A DNA stretch of 64,000 nt from Pedobacter sp. HDW13 (lineage in GTDB: Bacteria; Bacteroidota; Bacteroidia; Sphingobacteriales; Sphingobacteriaceae), in contig NZ_CP049868.1 of NCBI RefSeq assembly GCF_011303555.1, positions 6,076,001 through 6,140,000 of the forward strand, written 5' to 3'. Numbering within the stretch: position 1 is the stretch's first letter; every line of letters starts with the position of its first letter. Shown piece by piece: positions 9,407-18,688 of the stretch. The translations under genes were made by a program, and so were the position numbers. The notes beneath the pieces were generated by a model. It was not told the origin of the DNA and ran no database searches. It worked only from the letters and a program-made list of their open reading frames with translations.

Positions 9407-10309
9407 TCAATAATTCACATAACTTTCTTCAAAACTGCCATCTGCAAAAAGATCAATTAGGCCATAACCCGGTGCCGTTTCCCTCCTGTTCCCATTCCAC
9501 CAGGCGCCTGATACTGCACCATTACATAGATAAGTTACCTCATTATACACTACCTTATCGCGCATGTGCAGGTGACCACTCAAGCAAAGCTTTACATTGG
9601 GGTGCTGGTAAAACAGATTAATGATCTTAGCCGTATCGGTATGCATATCGCCGCCCAACATCGTCCACTTGTTTACAATATCATCTTCTATCATCAACAA
9701 CGCTGTTAGTATAGGTATGTGCGACATAACAAGCACTGGTATTTCCTTAGGTGTAGCCTTTAGTTCATCGGCCAACCAGTTAAACTGCTCTTCGCCCAAT
9801 TTGCCAATGTACCAGGTATTATCGATATCTAAATGCGTGCTGTCTAACACGATAAATTTCCAGCCTGCTTTTAAAAAACTATAATAAGGTTTAGCCAGAT
9901 GTAGCTTATCCATCGAATACTTTTTGCCATAAAATGCATCCGCTTTGCTGGCTTCATTCCACCAGATGTCGTGATTGCCCAAACAGTATTGCGTTTGAAT
10001 AGCCGATTCGTTTTTAACGGTATCCATAAACAATTTCCATTGATCGTTTATCGTATCGATACGTTCTTTGTTCATATCGAATACCATATCGCCACCGTTT
10101 AAAACCAGGTTTACCTTTGGTTCCTGTTGCTGCACATGGTGCAGGCATTTAGTAAACTTTTTAGGAGCCCCCAAATCGTTCTTTAAATGAATATCAGTAA
10201 GGTGCGCCACACGCAGTACGGGTGCTTTAGTTGCAGTGCCGGCAGCGATACTTATTGAAGGGAGTAAAAATAATCCGCCTATGTTTCTTAATGCTGTTCT
10301 TCTTTGCAT
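9407..10309 (-). CDS. secreted calcineurin-like metallophosphoesterase
   Basis: A 300-residue phosphoesterase. The N-terminus MQRRTALRNIGGLFLLPSIS resembles a twin-arginine signal (RR at residues 3-4, then a hydrophobic core), indicating export. The dinuclear metal site motifs are all present: D-x-H (TDIH, D39/H41), GGD (72-74), GNHD (111-114), a MSHIP histidine and the terminal GHLH. The substrate could be a phosphomonoester or phosphodiester. It lies downstream of, and on the same strand as, the SusC/SusD/alkaline phosphatase operon, consistent with organic phosphate use. A TAAATTTG -7 box ends 4 bases before the ATG, so it probably has its own promoter and an almost leaderless transcript. 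Confidence 0.88.
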   Translation of the reverse strand: MQRRTALRNIGGLFLLPSISIAAGTATKAPVLRVAHLTDIHLKNDLGAPKKFTKCLHHVQQQEPKVNLVLNGGDMVFDMNKERIDTINDQWKLFMDTVKNESAIQTQYCLGNHDIWWNEASKADAFYGKKYSMDKLHLAKPYYSFLKAGWKFIVLDSTHLDIDNTWYIGKLGEEQFNWLADELKATPKEIPVLVMSHIPILTALLMIEDDIVNKWTMLGGDMHTDTAKIINLFYQHPNVKLCLSGHLHMRDKVVYNEVTYLCNGAVSGAWWNGNRRETAPGYGLIDLFADGSFEESYVNY

Positions 10310-10313
10310 GGTT

Positions 10314-10321
10314 CAAATTTA
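10314..10321 (-). promoter_or_regulatory. TAnnTTTG -7 box for the metallophosphoesterase gene
   Basis: On the minus strand the sequence reads TAAATTTG, a perfect match to the Bacteroidota sigma-A -7 consensus TAnnTTTG. It is separated from the ATG by AACC. The same 4-base spacing occurs at three other genes in the window. Confidence 0.55.
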
Positions 10322-10358
10322 GTTTTTGAATGTGTATTGAATGTTAAATCAAGCCTAT

Positions 10359-10481
10359 CGTCATTGCGAACTGATGCCAGGGATTGAGCGGAGGCGTGAA
10401 GCAATCTTTCAGGATAGAACAGAAAACAAAAAATAGCATGAAAGATTGCTTCGCCACTGAAAAAGTCGACTCGCAATGACG
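10359..10481. repeat. REP-like imperfect palindrome (CGTCATTGCGA type)
   Basis: Ends CGTCATTGCGA (10359-10369) and TCGCAATGACG (10471-10481) are exact inverted repeats. An inner pair, GAAGCAATCTTTC (10398-10410) and GAAAGATTGCTTC (10440-10452), is also exact. A second copy of the element lies at 62127-62227. No coding capacity is apparent. Confidence 0.75.
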
Positions 10482-10529
10482 GCCAGAAATAAATTCAGGA
10501 TAACGATTCTAAATGAGTTATTCATTCCG

Positions 10530-10615
10530 TGCGCTCCGTGATTCCGTGGCAAAACATAAATTATTATATTCTTACTTTACCAGCCACGGAAACACAGAAA
10601 ACACGGAGAAAAATA
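10530..10615. repeat. interspersed CCGTG/CACGG repeat
   Basis: The sequence TCCGTGGCAAAAC followed by a spacer and then CCACGGAAACACAGAAAACACGG is a loose inverted repeat. TCCGTGGCAAAAC recurs twice at 19460-19640, and related CCGTG clusters occur at 50468-50494. Together with the hairpins at 10625-10679 it fills most of the 375-base gap 10310-10684, which has no gene. Confidence 0.6.
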
Positions 10616-10624
10616 CAGTGTTAA

Positions 10625-10679
10625 TCGTATGGTCTGGAAATGTTTTCCAGACCATACGAGCTGAGGATTTTCAATCCTC
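10625..10679. terminator. double hairpin behind the alkaline phosphatase gene
   Basis: The first hairpin is a perfect 16-bp stem (10625-10640 with 10644-10659, loop TGT). The second is GAGGATT/AATCCTC (10663-10679). They lie directly downstream of the minus-strand alkaline phosphatase stop (10685-10687). They may end that operon or be a REP-type double hairpin like those at 19396 and 50373. Confidence 0.55.
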
Positions 10680-10684
10680 CAGGC

Positions 10685-12541
10685 CTACTTCAACTGATAA
10701 GCCTTTATAATTTTGTTAAAAATCGTATTGTTCGGATACACCCCCATAAAAGCGGTAGCACCAGGTCCGTAAGCAAATACAGGCACCATAATATTGGTAT
10801 GGTCGTCGGTACTGAAATTGCCCCTTACCATTCCGTTTTTAAAAGAAGCATCTAAAAGCGATAAGCCACCAGTTTCGTGATCGGCAGTTACAATTACCAG
10901 CGTTTCCCCATCCCGATCAGCAAATTTGATGGCCTCTCCCACCAAACGGTCGAAATCCTGTTGTTCGGTTACCGCGAAAGGAAGATCGTTGGCATGGCCG
11001 CCATGATCTATCTGAGCACCCTCAGCCATGATAAAAAAACCTTTAGCATTAGCCGAAAGCAGCTGGATGGTTTTTAACAAAGATATTTTAAGCATTTCGC
11101 CTCTCCCATCCAACACCCTGCGTGTTACCGAATCAGCCAAAAGCACTACCTGCTTCCCCGCCTTGGCTGCTGCAAATTCATCCAATGTTTTACGGTAGGT
11201 ATATCCCTTTTGAGCCAGTTTATCCATTAGTTTGGCATCACTGTTTTCGGTAAAGCTTTTGCGGTTCGAACCCACCAATATATCTACATGACTGTTTTCC
11301 AAATCCGCAGCAATCTCTTTACTCATCGTTCTTTCTATCTGGTGTGCATAAAAAGCCGCAGGTGTAGCATCGGTAATATCGCCGCTACTGATAATGCCAC
11401 TTTTGATACCAAATTTGGCCAGCGTATCGGGTATTGAAGTTAGTTTATTACCTTGTACATCCACACTGATGTAACGGTTATTGGTTTTATAACCAGTAGC
11501 CATAGCAGTTGCACCAGCCGCCGAATCGGTAAAATCAGAATTGGAAGCCTCAGTACGTGAAAACCCGATATGCTTTAAATTAATCATATTCGATTGGCCG
11601 AAGTTGGCACTCAATCCGGCCTGTATCTGCGCTAATCCCATACCATCGCCAATTAAAAGGATTACATTCTTTACCTTCTTTTGTATGCCATCGCTTTTAT
11701 AGGTAGGCAGATAAGGATTGTAAGCTGTAGGGCTGGTATATTCGAGCTTGCTTCTGTTCTGGTAAAAAGCTTTTAAAGCCTCGGGGTGGTCGGTACCTAC
11801 CCAATCTACCCCCATTTTCTCTAGTTCTTTCCAACTGTTCGGACTGTCTTTGGTGTTCCAGAAACGAAATGGTTTACCCATTTGGTGCACTTTAGCCACT
11901 ACATCAGTCAGTTTTTTCAAATCGGGTGGTGTAGGCGTGCCTTTTCCATTCCATACCGCATAATTTGCCAAATCATCACTAATCATGGCAATACGGGTTA
12001 ACTGGCTTGTAGTATAACTTTTATACGGACGACCATCAAAAGAGATGATTTCAGCATAATCCTGAAACCGATCGGCAGCAGGCACATCGCCACTGATGAC
12101 AACGTTTATGGCATCGGGGTTTTGTTTCCGGTCGAAGATAGGTCCATACGCCTTGAGCTCAGCAATCAGTTCAGGCAGGGCGTGTTCGTGATCCTCCTTA
12201 ATATCAATTACCAGTTGCAGTTTCTTTTTAGCATCGGGATAAGCATGATTACCGTTTTCTTTAAACAATGCCACCAGCGGATCGATGTAAAGTTTCTTCA
12301 AGGTACGACCGGGCTTAATCTCCGAATGTTCGTGCGCCACAAACAGTTCGCCATTTTGATAAAATATATCGGCTTCAATTGAGCCCATACCTGCATAATA
12401 AGCAGATAATAACGGTATTTGCTGTTTGTAATCGTTGTGGCTATGCGCCTGATTGGCGGTTAGTTTCTGTTGGGCAAACAGGGGCTGAAAACCCAACCCT
12501 GTAAGCCACAATAACCAAATTAATTTACTTCTTTTTACCAT
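10685..12541 (-). CDS. fusion of a glycerophosphodiester phosphodiesterase-like domain and a PhoA-type alkaline phosphatase
   Basis: A 618-residue exported enzyme with a signal peptide of about 23 residues (...PLFAQ). Residues about 30-265 resemble the PI-PLC/GDPD TIM barrel: AHSHNDY with H33, IEAD with E56 and D58, VAHE with H70, and a late 'WVGTDHPE' strand. Residues about 288-618 are an alkaline phosphatase: LLIGDGMG (D299), nucleophile motif TDSAAGATA (S340), AQIDHGGHAND and TADHETGG metal ligands. A phosphodiesterase and a phosphomonoesterase in one chain could release phosphate from diesters such as glycerophosphodiesters. The ATG overlaps the end of the SusD gene by 7 bases, implying translational coupling to SusC/SusD. 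The activity of the first domain is inferred. Confidence 0.87.
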   Translation of the reverse strand: MVKRSKLIWLLWLTGLGFQPLFAQQKLTANQAHSHNDYKQQIPLLSAYYAGMGSIEADIFYQNGELFVAHEHSEIKPGRTLKKLYIDPLVALFKENGNHAYPDAKKKLQLVIDIKEDHEHALPELIAELKAYGPIFDRKQNPDAINVVISGDVPAADRFQDYAEIISFDGRPYKSYTTSQLTRIAMISDDLANYAVWNGKGTPTPPDLKKLTDVVAKVHQMGKPFRFWNTKDSPNSWKELEKMGVDWVGTDHPEALKAFYQNRSKLEYTSPTAYNPYLPTYKSDGIQKKVKNVILLIGDGMGLAQIQAGLSANFGQSNMINLKHIGFSRTEASNSDFTDSAAGATAMATGYKTNNRYISVDVQGNKLTSIPDTLAKFGIKSGIISSGDITDATPAAFYAHQIERTMSKEIAADLENSHVDILVGSNRKSFTENSDAKLMDKLAQKGYTYRKTLDEFAAAKAGKQVVLLADSVTRRVLDGRGEMLKISLLKTIQLLSANAKGFFIMAEGAQIDHGGHANDLPFAVTEQQDFDRLVGEAIKFADRDGETLVIVTADHETGGLSLLDASFKNGMVRGNFSTDDHTNIMVPVFAYGPGATAFMGVYPNNTIFNKIIKAYQLK

Positions 12542-14058
12542 CCTGCATTTTGTTTGATCGTTCCGGCGCTGTTATCGATCTCTCTCTGTGGAACCGCCCA
12601 AACATCATGTACCTGTGGGTTGAAATTTCTGGCTGGCCAGATAACGCTGCCATCCAAATTGTGCAAAGGTTTGGCATAAGCCGCCTGTGCATCTCCCCAT
12701 CTTACCAAATCGCGGTGACGGTCGGCCCATTCACCAGCCAACTCATTACGTCTTTCGCGTTTTAAATCATCAATCGTCATACCCGATTTTGTAGTAAGCC
12801 CTGCCCTCACCCTGATTTTATTCAGTTCGGTATCGCCCGCACCTGCACCACTTAAATTAATTGCTGCTTCGGCCTTGATTAAAAGTACCTCTGCATAACG
12901 CATTAAAGGTACATTTAAATCAGTAGTTCCGTTATCGCCATTCGGGTTAACGTGCGTAGGAATCGGATTGGCATAAGTAAATGGCTCCATGTATTTTTTA
13001 AACTGGTAATCAGAAGTTGCCCCCGCATCTTTGGTAAAACTACGCTCGCTACCAAAAAACATAAACTTATCGCCTGGTTTTAAAATGGTAGCCTCACGAC
13101 GTTGATCTCCAACTTCGTACGAATCGTAAAGTTCTTTTGTAGGCAGGTAATAACCCCAGCCATTGTAAATACCCCAGGCTTTGTTGGTAAGCATTACCCC
13201 CGGTAATTTACTGCCCCAACCAGTACCACCGCCGCTAGGCGTACACACTACCGACCAGATGTACTCTTTTGACCAATTGTTTGAAGCTTTAAAAACATCA
13301 GCAAAGCTGGTCGTAATTAAATCGTGCTGACCTGAAGTGATTACCATATCGGCATATTTTGCAGCATTGGCATAGTCTTTTTTGTACAAATACACTTTCG
13401 ATAAATATGCCCAGGCAGCCGTTTTATGTGCTTTTCCATAATCTGTAGCTTTCATATCTTTAAAATATGGCAGGTTATCGGCCGCTTTTAACAAGAGCCC
13501 AATAATGTAATCGTAATTTTCATTTACGTTTTTAGCGCGAGGTACGGCCATGGCAGGATTGGCATCAGGAGTAACAATGGGCACACCGGCTTTATCGTTA
13601 CCATAATTAGCTGCCAGCTGGAAATACACCAAACCAGCGTTAAAGTAAGCATCGCCAATGATCTGCTTTTTAAGCGTTTCATCCATTGTAATGCCGGGTA
13701 CATTGGTAATGATATCGTTAGCCCTTTTAATAATGGCATAACGCATGCTCCATTGCGATTCGGTATAGCCACCGCCAATATAACTCCGGTTAAAGTTTTT
13801 AATGTTATCGGCTTCCGGCTTGTTACGACCAGTTACCATATCATCGCTGGCATTGATAAACCAGAACATTCCACGACCATAATAATCTTCTTCGTTGTAT
13901 TTTTCGAACATGCCGGCTTCCGCTTTAATGGCATCTTCTTTGGTTTTCCAAAAGTTTTGTGCCGATGGCGAACCTTCCGGTACGATATCGAGCTGTTTGG
14001 TGCACGAGGCGAAAATGGTTACGGCAAGTACAGCCAGGTATTTTATATTCGTTTTCAT
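12535..14058 (-). CDS. SusD/RagB-family surface nutrient-binding lipoprotein
   Basis: A 507-residue outer-membrane lipoprotein that caps the SusC barrel. I place the start at the ATG ending at 14058 (MKTNIKYLAVL... IFASC lipobox), not at an upstream in-frame ATG inside the SusC stop region. It shows the SusD N-terminal pattern (LDIVPEGSPSAQNFWKTKEDA), TPR-like helices (AYFNAGLVYFQLAANYG, AWAYLSKVYLYKKDYANAAKYAD) and the C-terminal RagB region (LMRYAEVLLIKAEA, RRNELAGEWADRHRDLVRWG, ending NAGW). It is 13 bases downstream of SusC and overlaps the phosphatase gene by 7 bases, so SusC-SusD-phosphatase form one transcript. This favours phosphate-containing ligands over glycans, since no glycoside hydrolase is nearby. 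Confidence 0.92.
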   Translation of the reverse strand: MKTNIKYLAVLAVTIFASCTKQLDIVPEGSPSAQNFWKTKEDAIKAEAGMFEKYNEEDYYGRGMFWFINASDDMVTGRNKPEADNIKNFNRSYIGGGYTESQWSMRYAIIKRANDIITNVPGITMDETLKKQIIGDAYFNAGLVYFQLAANYGNDKAGVPIVTPDANPAMAVPRAKNVNENYDYIIGLLLKAADNLPYFKDMKATDYGKAHKTAAWAYLSKVYLYKKDYANAAKYADMVITSGQHDLITTSFADVFKASNNWSKEYIWSVVCTPSGGGTGWGSKLPGVMLTNKAWGIYNGWGYYLPTKELYDSYEVGDQRREATILKPGDKFMFFGSERSFTKDAGATSDYQFKKYMEPFTYANPIPTHVNPNGDNGTTDLNVPLMRYAEVLLIKAEAAINLSGAGAGDTELNKIRVRAGLTTKSGMTIDDLKRERRNELAGEWADRHRDLVRWGDAQAAYAKPLHNLDGSVIWPARNFNPQVHDVWAVPQREIDNSAGTIKQNAGW

Positions 14059-14071
14059 TTTTTGTGTGAGA

Positions 14072-17000
14072 TTAAAGATTAACACTTAAACCAAGGATAA
14101 AGCTTCTGGCCTGTGGGTAACGACCAACATCCAAACCATTGTTATCCATCCCGATTTCGGGGTCGAAACCTGAATAATTGGTAATGGTAAACAGGTTGTT
14201 GGCGGTTGCATATACCCTGATGGCACCTGTTCTAAGTTTACTGGTCAATTGTTTTGGCAGGCTATAACCCAGGGTTACGTTGCGGATGCGTAGGTACGAA
14301 CCATCTTCGATGTAAAAATCAGATGCGTTAAAGTTACCGTTGCTGTCGCTGGTTGAGATAATCGGCACTTTACCTCCAGGGTTTTCTGGCGACCAGGCAT
14401 CTAAAATACCTACCAGTTTGTTGTACGATGGTCCACTTGCGCTGTAGGTAGTTCTTTTTACCGCATTGAAAAGCTTGTTGCCTTGTACGCCTTGTGCAAA
14501 AATGTTAAAATCGAAGTTTTTATAGCTGGCGTTAAAGCTCAATCCGTAAGAAAAATCGGGATAGGCACTACCTGCAAAATAACGGTCTTTACTATCAATT
14601 GAACCATTGCCGTCTAAATCGGCAAATTTAAAATCGCCGGCTTTCGCATTCGGCTGGATTTTTTGTCCGCTCGCATTTTTATAGTTATCGGCTTCGGCCT
14701 GCGACTGGAAAATCCCTTCAGTTTTTAACACATAATAGCTATACAAAGGTTGACCAACATTGATCGAAAGTGGTGCAAGCTCGTTACGGAAATTGGTACC
14801 TACTGCAATGTTCTGCAATCCATCACCAAGGTTGATTACCTTGTTGTTTATTTTAGTGAGTGTTGCATTAACCGAATAGGTAAAAGCTGCATTTTTATCG
14901 CTGTTATAAGTTAAGCCTAATTCTATCCCCTTATCTCTAACTTTACCTGCATTGATGGTTTGCGTACCTAAACCCGCTGTACCTGGAAGTGTACGGGTTA
15001 AAATCATCTTATCAATATCTTTAATAAAATAATCCGCTACTAAACTCAATCTGTTCAATACGGTAACATCAAGTCCGAAGTTAGTTTGTTTACTCTCTGC
15101 CCATGTCAAACCGGTATTGGCTAATATGGTCGATACATAACCCGTTTGTAGCGTTGGGGTTTGTCCGAAATAACTTTGAGTTGCCGCCAGCAAAGGATTA
15201 ACAGCCGTTTGAGGAAGACTACCCAGGTTACCCAGTATACCGTAACTGCCCCTTACTTTCAATTCGTTTAACCAACTGGCATCTTTAAGAAAATCTTCTT
15301 TGGTGATTAACCATCCTGCCGATGCAGAAACATAATTACGGGTTCTGTTATCTTTTGCCAGTAACGATACACCATCACGACGACCAATTAACGACAACAG
15401 GTACTTTTCACCATAATTATAGTTTGCCCTTAAAAACAACGATGATACCGCGTTGGCATTATAATAACTTGATGAAGGCTGGATTACGGTTGCATTGGCC
15501 AGGTAACGGTACTGCGGCGATTCGTCATCAAAACCAGCACCTGACGTACTCAATCCGCTGTTTTTTGTCTTTTGGAAAGTATAGCCACCAGTAACATCTA
15601 AACTGTGCTTACCGAAAATTTCTTTATAGCTCAATACCTGCTCAGTAAGAAAGTCGCTTGATTGATCGCTGCTTTGTTGCAGGCTATTGCTCAATACTGG
15701 CTTACCTACTTCGGGTCTTTTCGGAGTGAAACTCTTATAGGTGGCATCTCTTTTGGTAATGCTCAGATTTGACCGGAAAGTTAAACCTTTGGCCAGTTTT
15801 AAGGTTACATAAGGATTTACCACCAATACGTTAACGGGATTGTTAACATCAATACGCTGTAATTCGGCAACAGGGTTAATAATATCGCCATAATCGCCTG
15901 CATACTGACCGCCAGGTAAACCTGCAAAACTACCATTGGCAGTGTAAGGTGTACCATTTGTGGGGTAATAAATGGCTGATAAAAGTGCACCAGTATAATC
16001 GCTGCTGGTGTTGGCGCCATTGCCATTGGTACTGCTATATGATAGGTTCTCGCCCACTTTTAACCAAGGTGCCAACTCGTGCTCAGAATTGATTCTAAAA
16101 TTGTAACGCTGGGTTTTGGTGTTCAATACAATTCCTTCCGCATTACGGTAATTGAAGCTCAGGTAAAAATTCGATTTTTCATTTCCACCGTTTATGGCTG
16201 CATTATAATCCTGCAATAATCCATCTCTAAATACCTCATCCATCCAGTTGGTACGGGTAACCTGTCCGTCAGGGTATTTGCTGGCATCAAAAGCTGGTAA
16301 AATGGTTGTTCCACCATTCTTAGCTGCAGTTGCGGCTACTTGTGCGCGTTGCTCGGCATTTAACGGTTCTAACTTTCTCCAGGCACTTTGCTGCCCTAAT
16401 TTGGCATCAAAACTAACCTGCATTTTACCGCTCTTTCCTTTTTTAGTAGTTATCAGTACTACACCACCCGATGCACGCGCGCCATAAATTGCGGCTGCCG
16501 CATCCTTTAATACTGAAATCGACTCAATATCATTCGGGTTAAGCTGTGGAGTACCTAAAAAGATCGATCCATCAATTACATACAATACACTTTCTCCGTT
16601 AAGTCCACCCGATCCACGGATATTGATCCGCGGCGTAGAAGTTGGGTCGCCACCTTCATTGGTCACAATTACGCCGGGCGATTTACCTGCAAGCACATCG
16701 CCTACGCTGTTTACCGAACGTGATGATAACTTATCTAACGAAACAATGCTAATGGCGCCGGTTAAAGTCTCTTTCTTTTGCGTACCGTAACCTACCACTA
16801 CTACCTCTCCCAGGTTCGATCTTTCTTCAATTAGCGTAACATTAATTATCGGGTTTTCGCCCACGGTTACTTCTTTGGTTCTGTAGCCAATCATGGAGAA
16901 AGACAAAACCGTTTGCGCACTGGCCTCAATCCTGAAAGCACCATTGGCATCGGTAATGGTACCGCTTTGCGTGCCCACTACTTTTACCGAAACCCCCGGA

Positions 17001-17419
17001 AGCGTAACGCCGCTCGAATCTTTTACCACACCGGTTACAATGCGATCGGGTTTGTTGAAAGTAGCATTGTTCAGAATTACATAATCGCCTTTTTCTACAA
17101 CGCTAAGTCCTAATTTATCTAAAAGTGAGCGAACAGGCTCCATTTTAAAGTCGCCGCTTACAAAAGTGTTTCTTTCCTGAAGCAAATCGGGATTGTAAAC
17201 GAAACTTAAACCCGATGCGGCCTCTATTTCTTTTACAATTTCGTTAAGCCTGCGGCCTTTACTAATTTTAATGGTTACACTACTTTTTTCTAAGCGTTGG
17301 GCCATGCCAGCTGATGCCAGTAGTGAACTGCAGAATATGCAGATAATTGAAAATGTTAAGCATGAATATTTCATGATCCGATAAAGGTGTGATGTCCTCT
17401 TGGCTGAGGTTGTTTTCAT
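14072..17419 (-). CDS. SusC/RagA-family TonB-dependent receptor with STN domain
   Basis: A 1115-residue outer-membrane transporter: signal peptide (to about residue 41, ...SAGMAQ), STN domain (about 45-117, SFVYNPDLL), carboxypeptidase-regulatory beta-sandwich (about 128-205, RIVTGVVKDSSG), the SusC signature VVVVGYGTQKKETLTGA, plug (VYVIDG-like 'VLYVIDGSIF', SGGVVLITTKKGK) and a 22-strand-type barrel with a large C-terminal region ending ILGLSVNL. The STN domain and the FecR gene just upstream indicate transcription activated by its own ligand. The linked SusD and phosphodiesterase/phosphatase genes point to import of phosphate esters or of phosphate released from them. SusC/SusD pairs tied to phosphate have been described in Flavobacterium; whether this is an orthologue cannot be judged here. 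Confidence 0.93.
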   Translation of the reverse strand: MKTTSAKRTSHLYRIMKYSCLTFSIICIFCSSLLASAGMAQRLEKSSVTIKISKGRRLNEIVKEIEAASGLSFVYNPDLLQERNTFVSGDFKMEPVRSLLDKLGLSVVEKGDYVILNNATFNKPDRIVTGVVKDSSGVTLPGVSVKVVGTQSGTITDANGAFRIEASAQTVLSFSMIGYRTKEVTVGENPIINVTLIEERSNLGEVVVVGYGTQKKETLTGAISIVSLDKLSSRSVNSVGDVLAGKSPGVIVTNEGGDPTSTPRINIRGSGGLNGESVLYVIDGSIFLGTPQLNPNDIESISVLKDAAAAIYGARASGGVVLITTKKGKSGKMQVSFDAKLGQQSAWRKLEPLNAEQRAQVAATAAKNGGTTILPAFDASKYPDGQVTRTNWMDEVFRDGLLQDYNAAINGGNEKSNFYLSFNYRNAEGIVLNTKTQRYNFRINSEHELAPWLKVGENLSYSSTNGNGANTSSDYTGALLSAIYYPTNGTPYTANGSFAGLPGGQYAGDYGDIINPVAELQRIDVNNPVNVLVVNPYVTLKLAKGLTFRSNLSITKRDATYKSFTPKRPEVGKPVLSNSLQQSSDQSSDFLTEQVLSYKEIFGKHSLDVTGGYTFQKTKNSGLSTSGAGFDDESPQYRYLANATVIQPSSSYYNANAVSSLFLRANYNYGEKYLLSLIGRRDGVSLLAKDNRTRNYVSASAGWLITKEDFLKDASWLNELKVRGSYGILGNLGSLPQTAVNPLLAATQSYFGQTPTLQTGYVSTILANTGLTWAESKQTNFGLDVTVLNRLSLVADYFIKDIDKMILTRTLPGTAGLGTQTINAGKVRDKGIELGLTYNSDKNAAFTYSVNATLTKINNKVINLGDGLQNIAVGTNFRNELAPLSINVGQPLYSYYVLKTEGIFQSQAEADNYKNASGQKIQPNAKAGDFKFADLDGNGSIDSKDRYFAGSAYPDFSYGLSFNASYKNFDFNIFAQGVQGNKLFNAVKRTTYSASGPSYNKLVGILDAWSPENPGGKVPIISTSDSNGNFNASDFYIEDGSYLRIRNVTLGYSLPKQLTSKLRTGAIRVYATANNLFTITNYSGFDPEIGMDNNGLDVGRYPQARSFILGLSVNL

Positions 17420-17513
17420 TTGTTTGATTGATTGTATTGTTTATAATGTGCTTTAAATTATTTCTGGCCTGAACGCAATCGCAAACCAGTCTGTTGTTGG
17501 CTTTATGTATTCA

Positions 17514-18473
17514 TTATGGATATATTTTAAATGTTTTATGGTTTTTAGCGGCGCTGAACCTCAGATGGTGCAGGCTGCATAGGATATCGAGAATTTCTTC
17601 AGGGCTTTGTTTGCTGGTAAAACTGGCGCGGCATTTAAGGCCGGTAATTGTTTTATTGGTTAAAACCACTTTAACGCCATATATGTAACCAATTTTTCGG
17701 GCTACCTGTGCCAGCGTTTCGCCATCGAAGCTGATTTTTACGTATTCTTCGTGTTTGCTTTGGTGGATGGCCGCATGTCCGTTCGCCTTATTGTATTCGA
17801 GTTGTTGCCCCTTTACCAGCGTTCCCAGTAATTGCTGTTGTTTACTGATAGCCACTTTACCAGTTGCCACAGTAATTTTCACCTTTGGATTATTCGCGTA
17901 AGCACTTACCCTGAACGAAGTACCCAACACCTTAACATCGAGCCCCGATTTAACCTGTACCGTAAATGGCCGGTTTTCTTCGTGGGCAACCGAGAAAAAT
18001 GCTTCGCCTTCTACCAGTGCAATTTTACGGCTGTTGACAGCAAACTGTTTTGGATAAACCACGCGCGCCGAAGGCCCTAGAGTAATTTCAGATCCATCGC
18101 TCAATAAGATCGTTTTCTGCTCACCCGCTTTTGTGGTAATTACAACCTGTGGATTGTTGGGAGTAACGCTGTTTAGTTTCCAAATGGCGAAGCCAATAGA
18201 TACCACTATGGCCAGCAATGCCGCTGTACGCCACCAGATCGATTGACTAAATATTTTACGGGTTTTAACTTTCCCGTTCATTGCTGCCCTGAGGTTAAGG
18301 AACATTTCTTCGCCAATAGCAGCTTTACGGCTGGCAGGTAAATCGAGTTCTTCCTTTTGCAAAAGGTTGTACCATTCTTCTACCTGTCTGGCCTCAGCTG
18401 GTTCAGCGTTTTCGTCTAAATATTTTTGCAGCAATTGTTTTGCCTGTTCTTCTGCCATTTGATTAGATGTCAA
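17514..18473 (-). CDS. FecR-family anti-sigma factor
   Basis: A 319-residue protein: cytoplasmic N-terminus (about 1-80), a transmembrane helix at about 86-105 (TAALLAIVVSIGFAIW), periplasmic FecR domain (KAGEQKTILLSDGSEITLG, GEAFFSVAHEENRPF, KVLGTSFRVSAY) and a DUF4974 C-terminal domain (EILDILCSLHHLRFS). It would hold the sigma factor encoded at 18689-19246 until the SusC at 14072-17419 signals. Between FecR and the sigma gene is a 215-base gap with a repeated TTAATTG motif. Confidence 0.9.
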   Translation of the reverse strand: MTSNQMAEEQAKQLLQKYLDENAEPAEARQVEEWYNLLQKEELDLPASRKAAIGEEMFLNLRAAMNGKVKTRKIFSQSIWWRTAALLAIVVSIGFAIWKLNSVTPNNPQVVITTKAGEQKTILLSDGSEITLGPSARVVYPKQFAVNSRKIALVEGEAFFSVAHEENRPFTVQVKSGLDVKVLGTSFRVSAYANNPKVKITVATGKVAISKQQQLLGTLVKGQQLEYNKANGHAAIHQSKHEEYVKISFDGETLAQVARKIGYIYGVKVVLTNKTITGLKCRASFTSKQSPEEILDILCSLHHLRFSAAKNHKTFKIYP

Positions 18474-18550
18474 TCCAAATGCAAAAGGGTACTAACCAAA
18501 GATGTTACGAGTAAGTTAAGTTTTGGTTAACTGTTTTAAAGATTAACTGA

Positions 18551-18615
18551 TTAATTGTTTTAATCGGTTAATTGCTTTAAAGGTTAATTGTTCAAACTGG
18601 TTAATCGGTTAATTG
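18551..18615. repeat. four TTAATTG repeats between sigma and anti-sigma genes
   Basis: TTAATTG occurs at 18551, 18568, 18584 and 18609, mostly preceded by GG, in the 215-base gap between the ECF sigma gene and its FecR gene. Further AGTTAACC/GGTTAACTG variants flank it. It could be simple-sequence drift, an operator array or a site for RNA structure. Confidence 0.45.
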
Positions 18616-18688
18616 AAGGTCTGGCAGTAAAAGATTGTTTTGGGACCGGGCAGTTAACCAGTTTATATAATTTAAACAGTTAACCTAA

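Noticed and set aside
10513..10855. Two plus-strand frames (10513-10710 and 10640-10855)
   Set aside because: They run over interspersed repeats and the end of the minus-strand phosphatase gene. The coding look is caused by the repeats.
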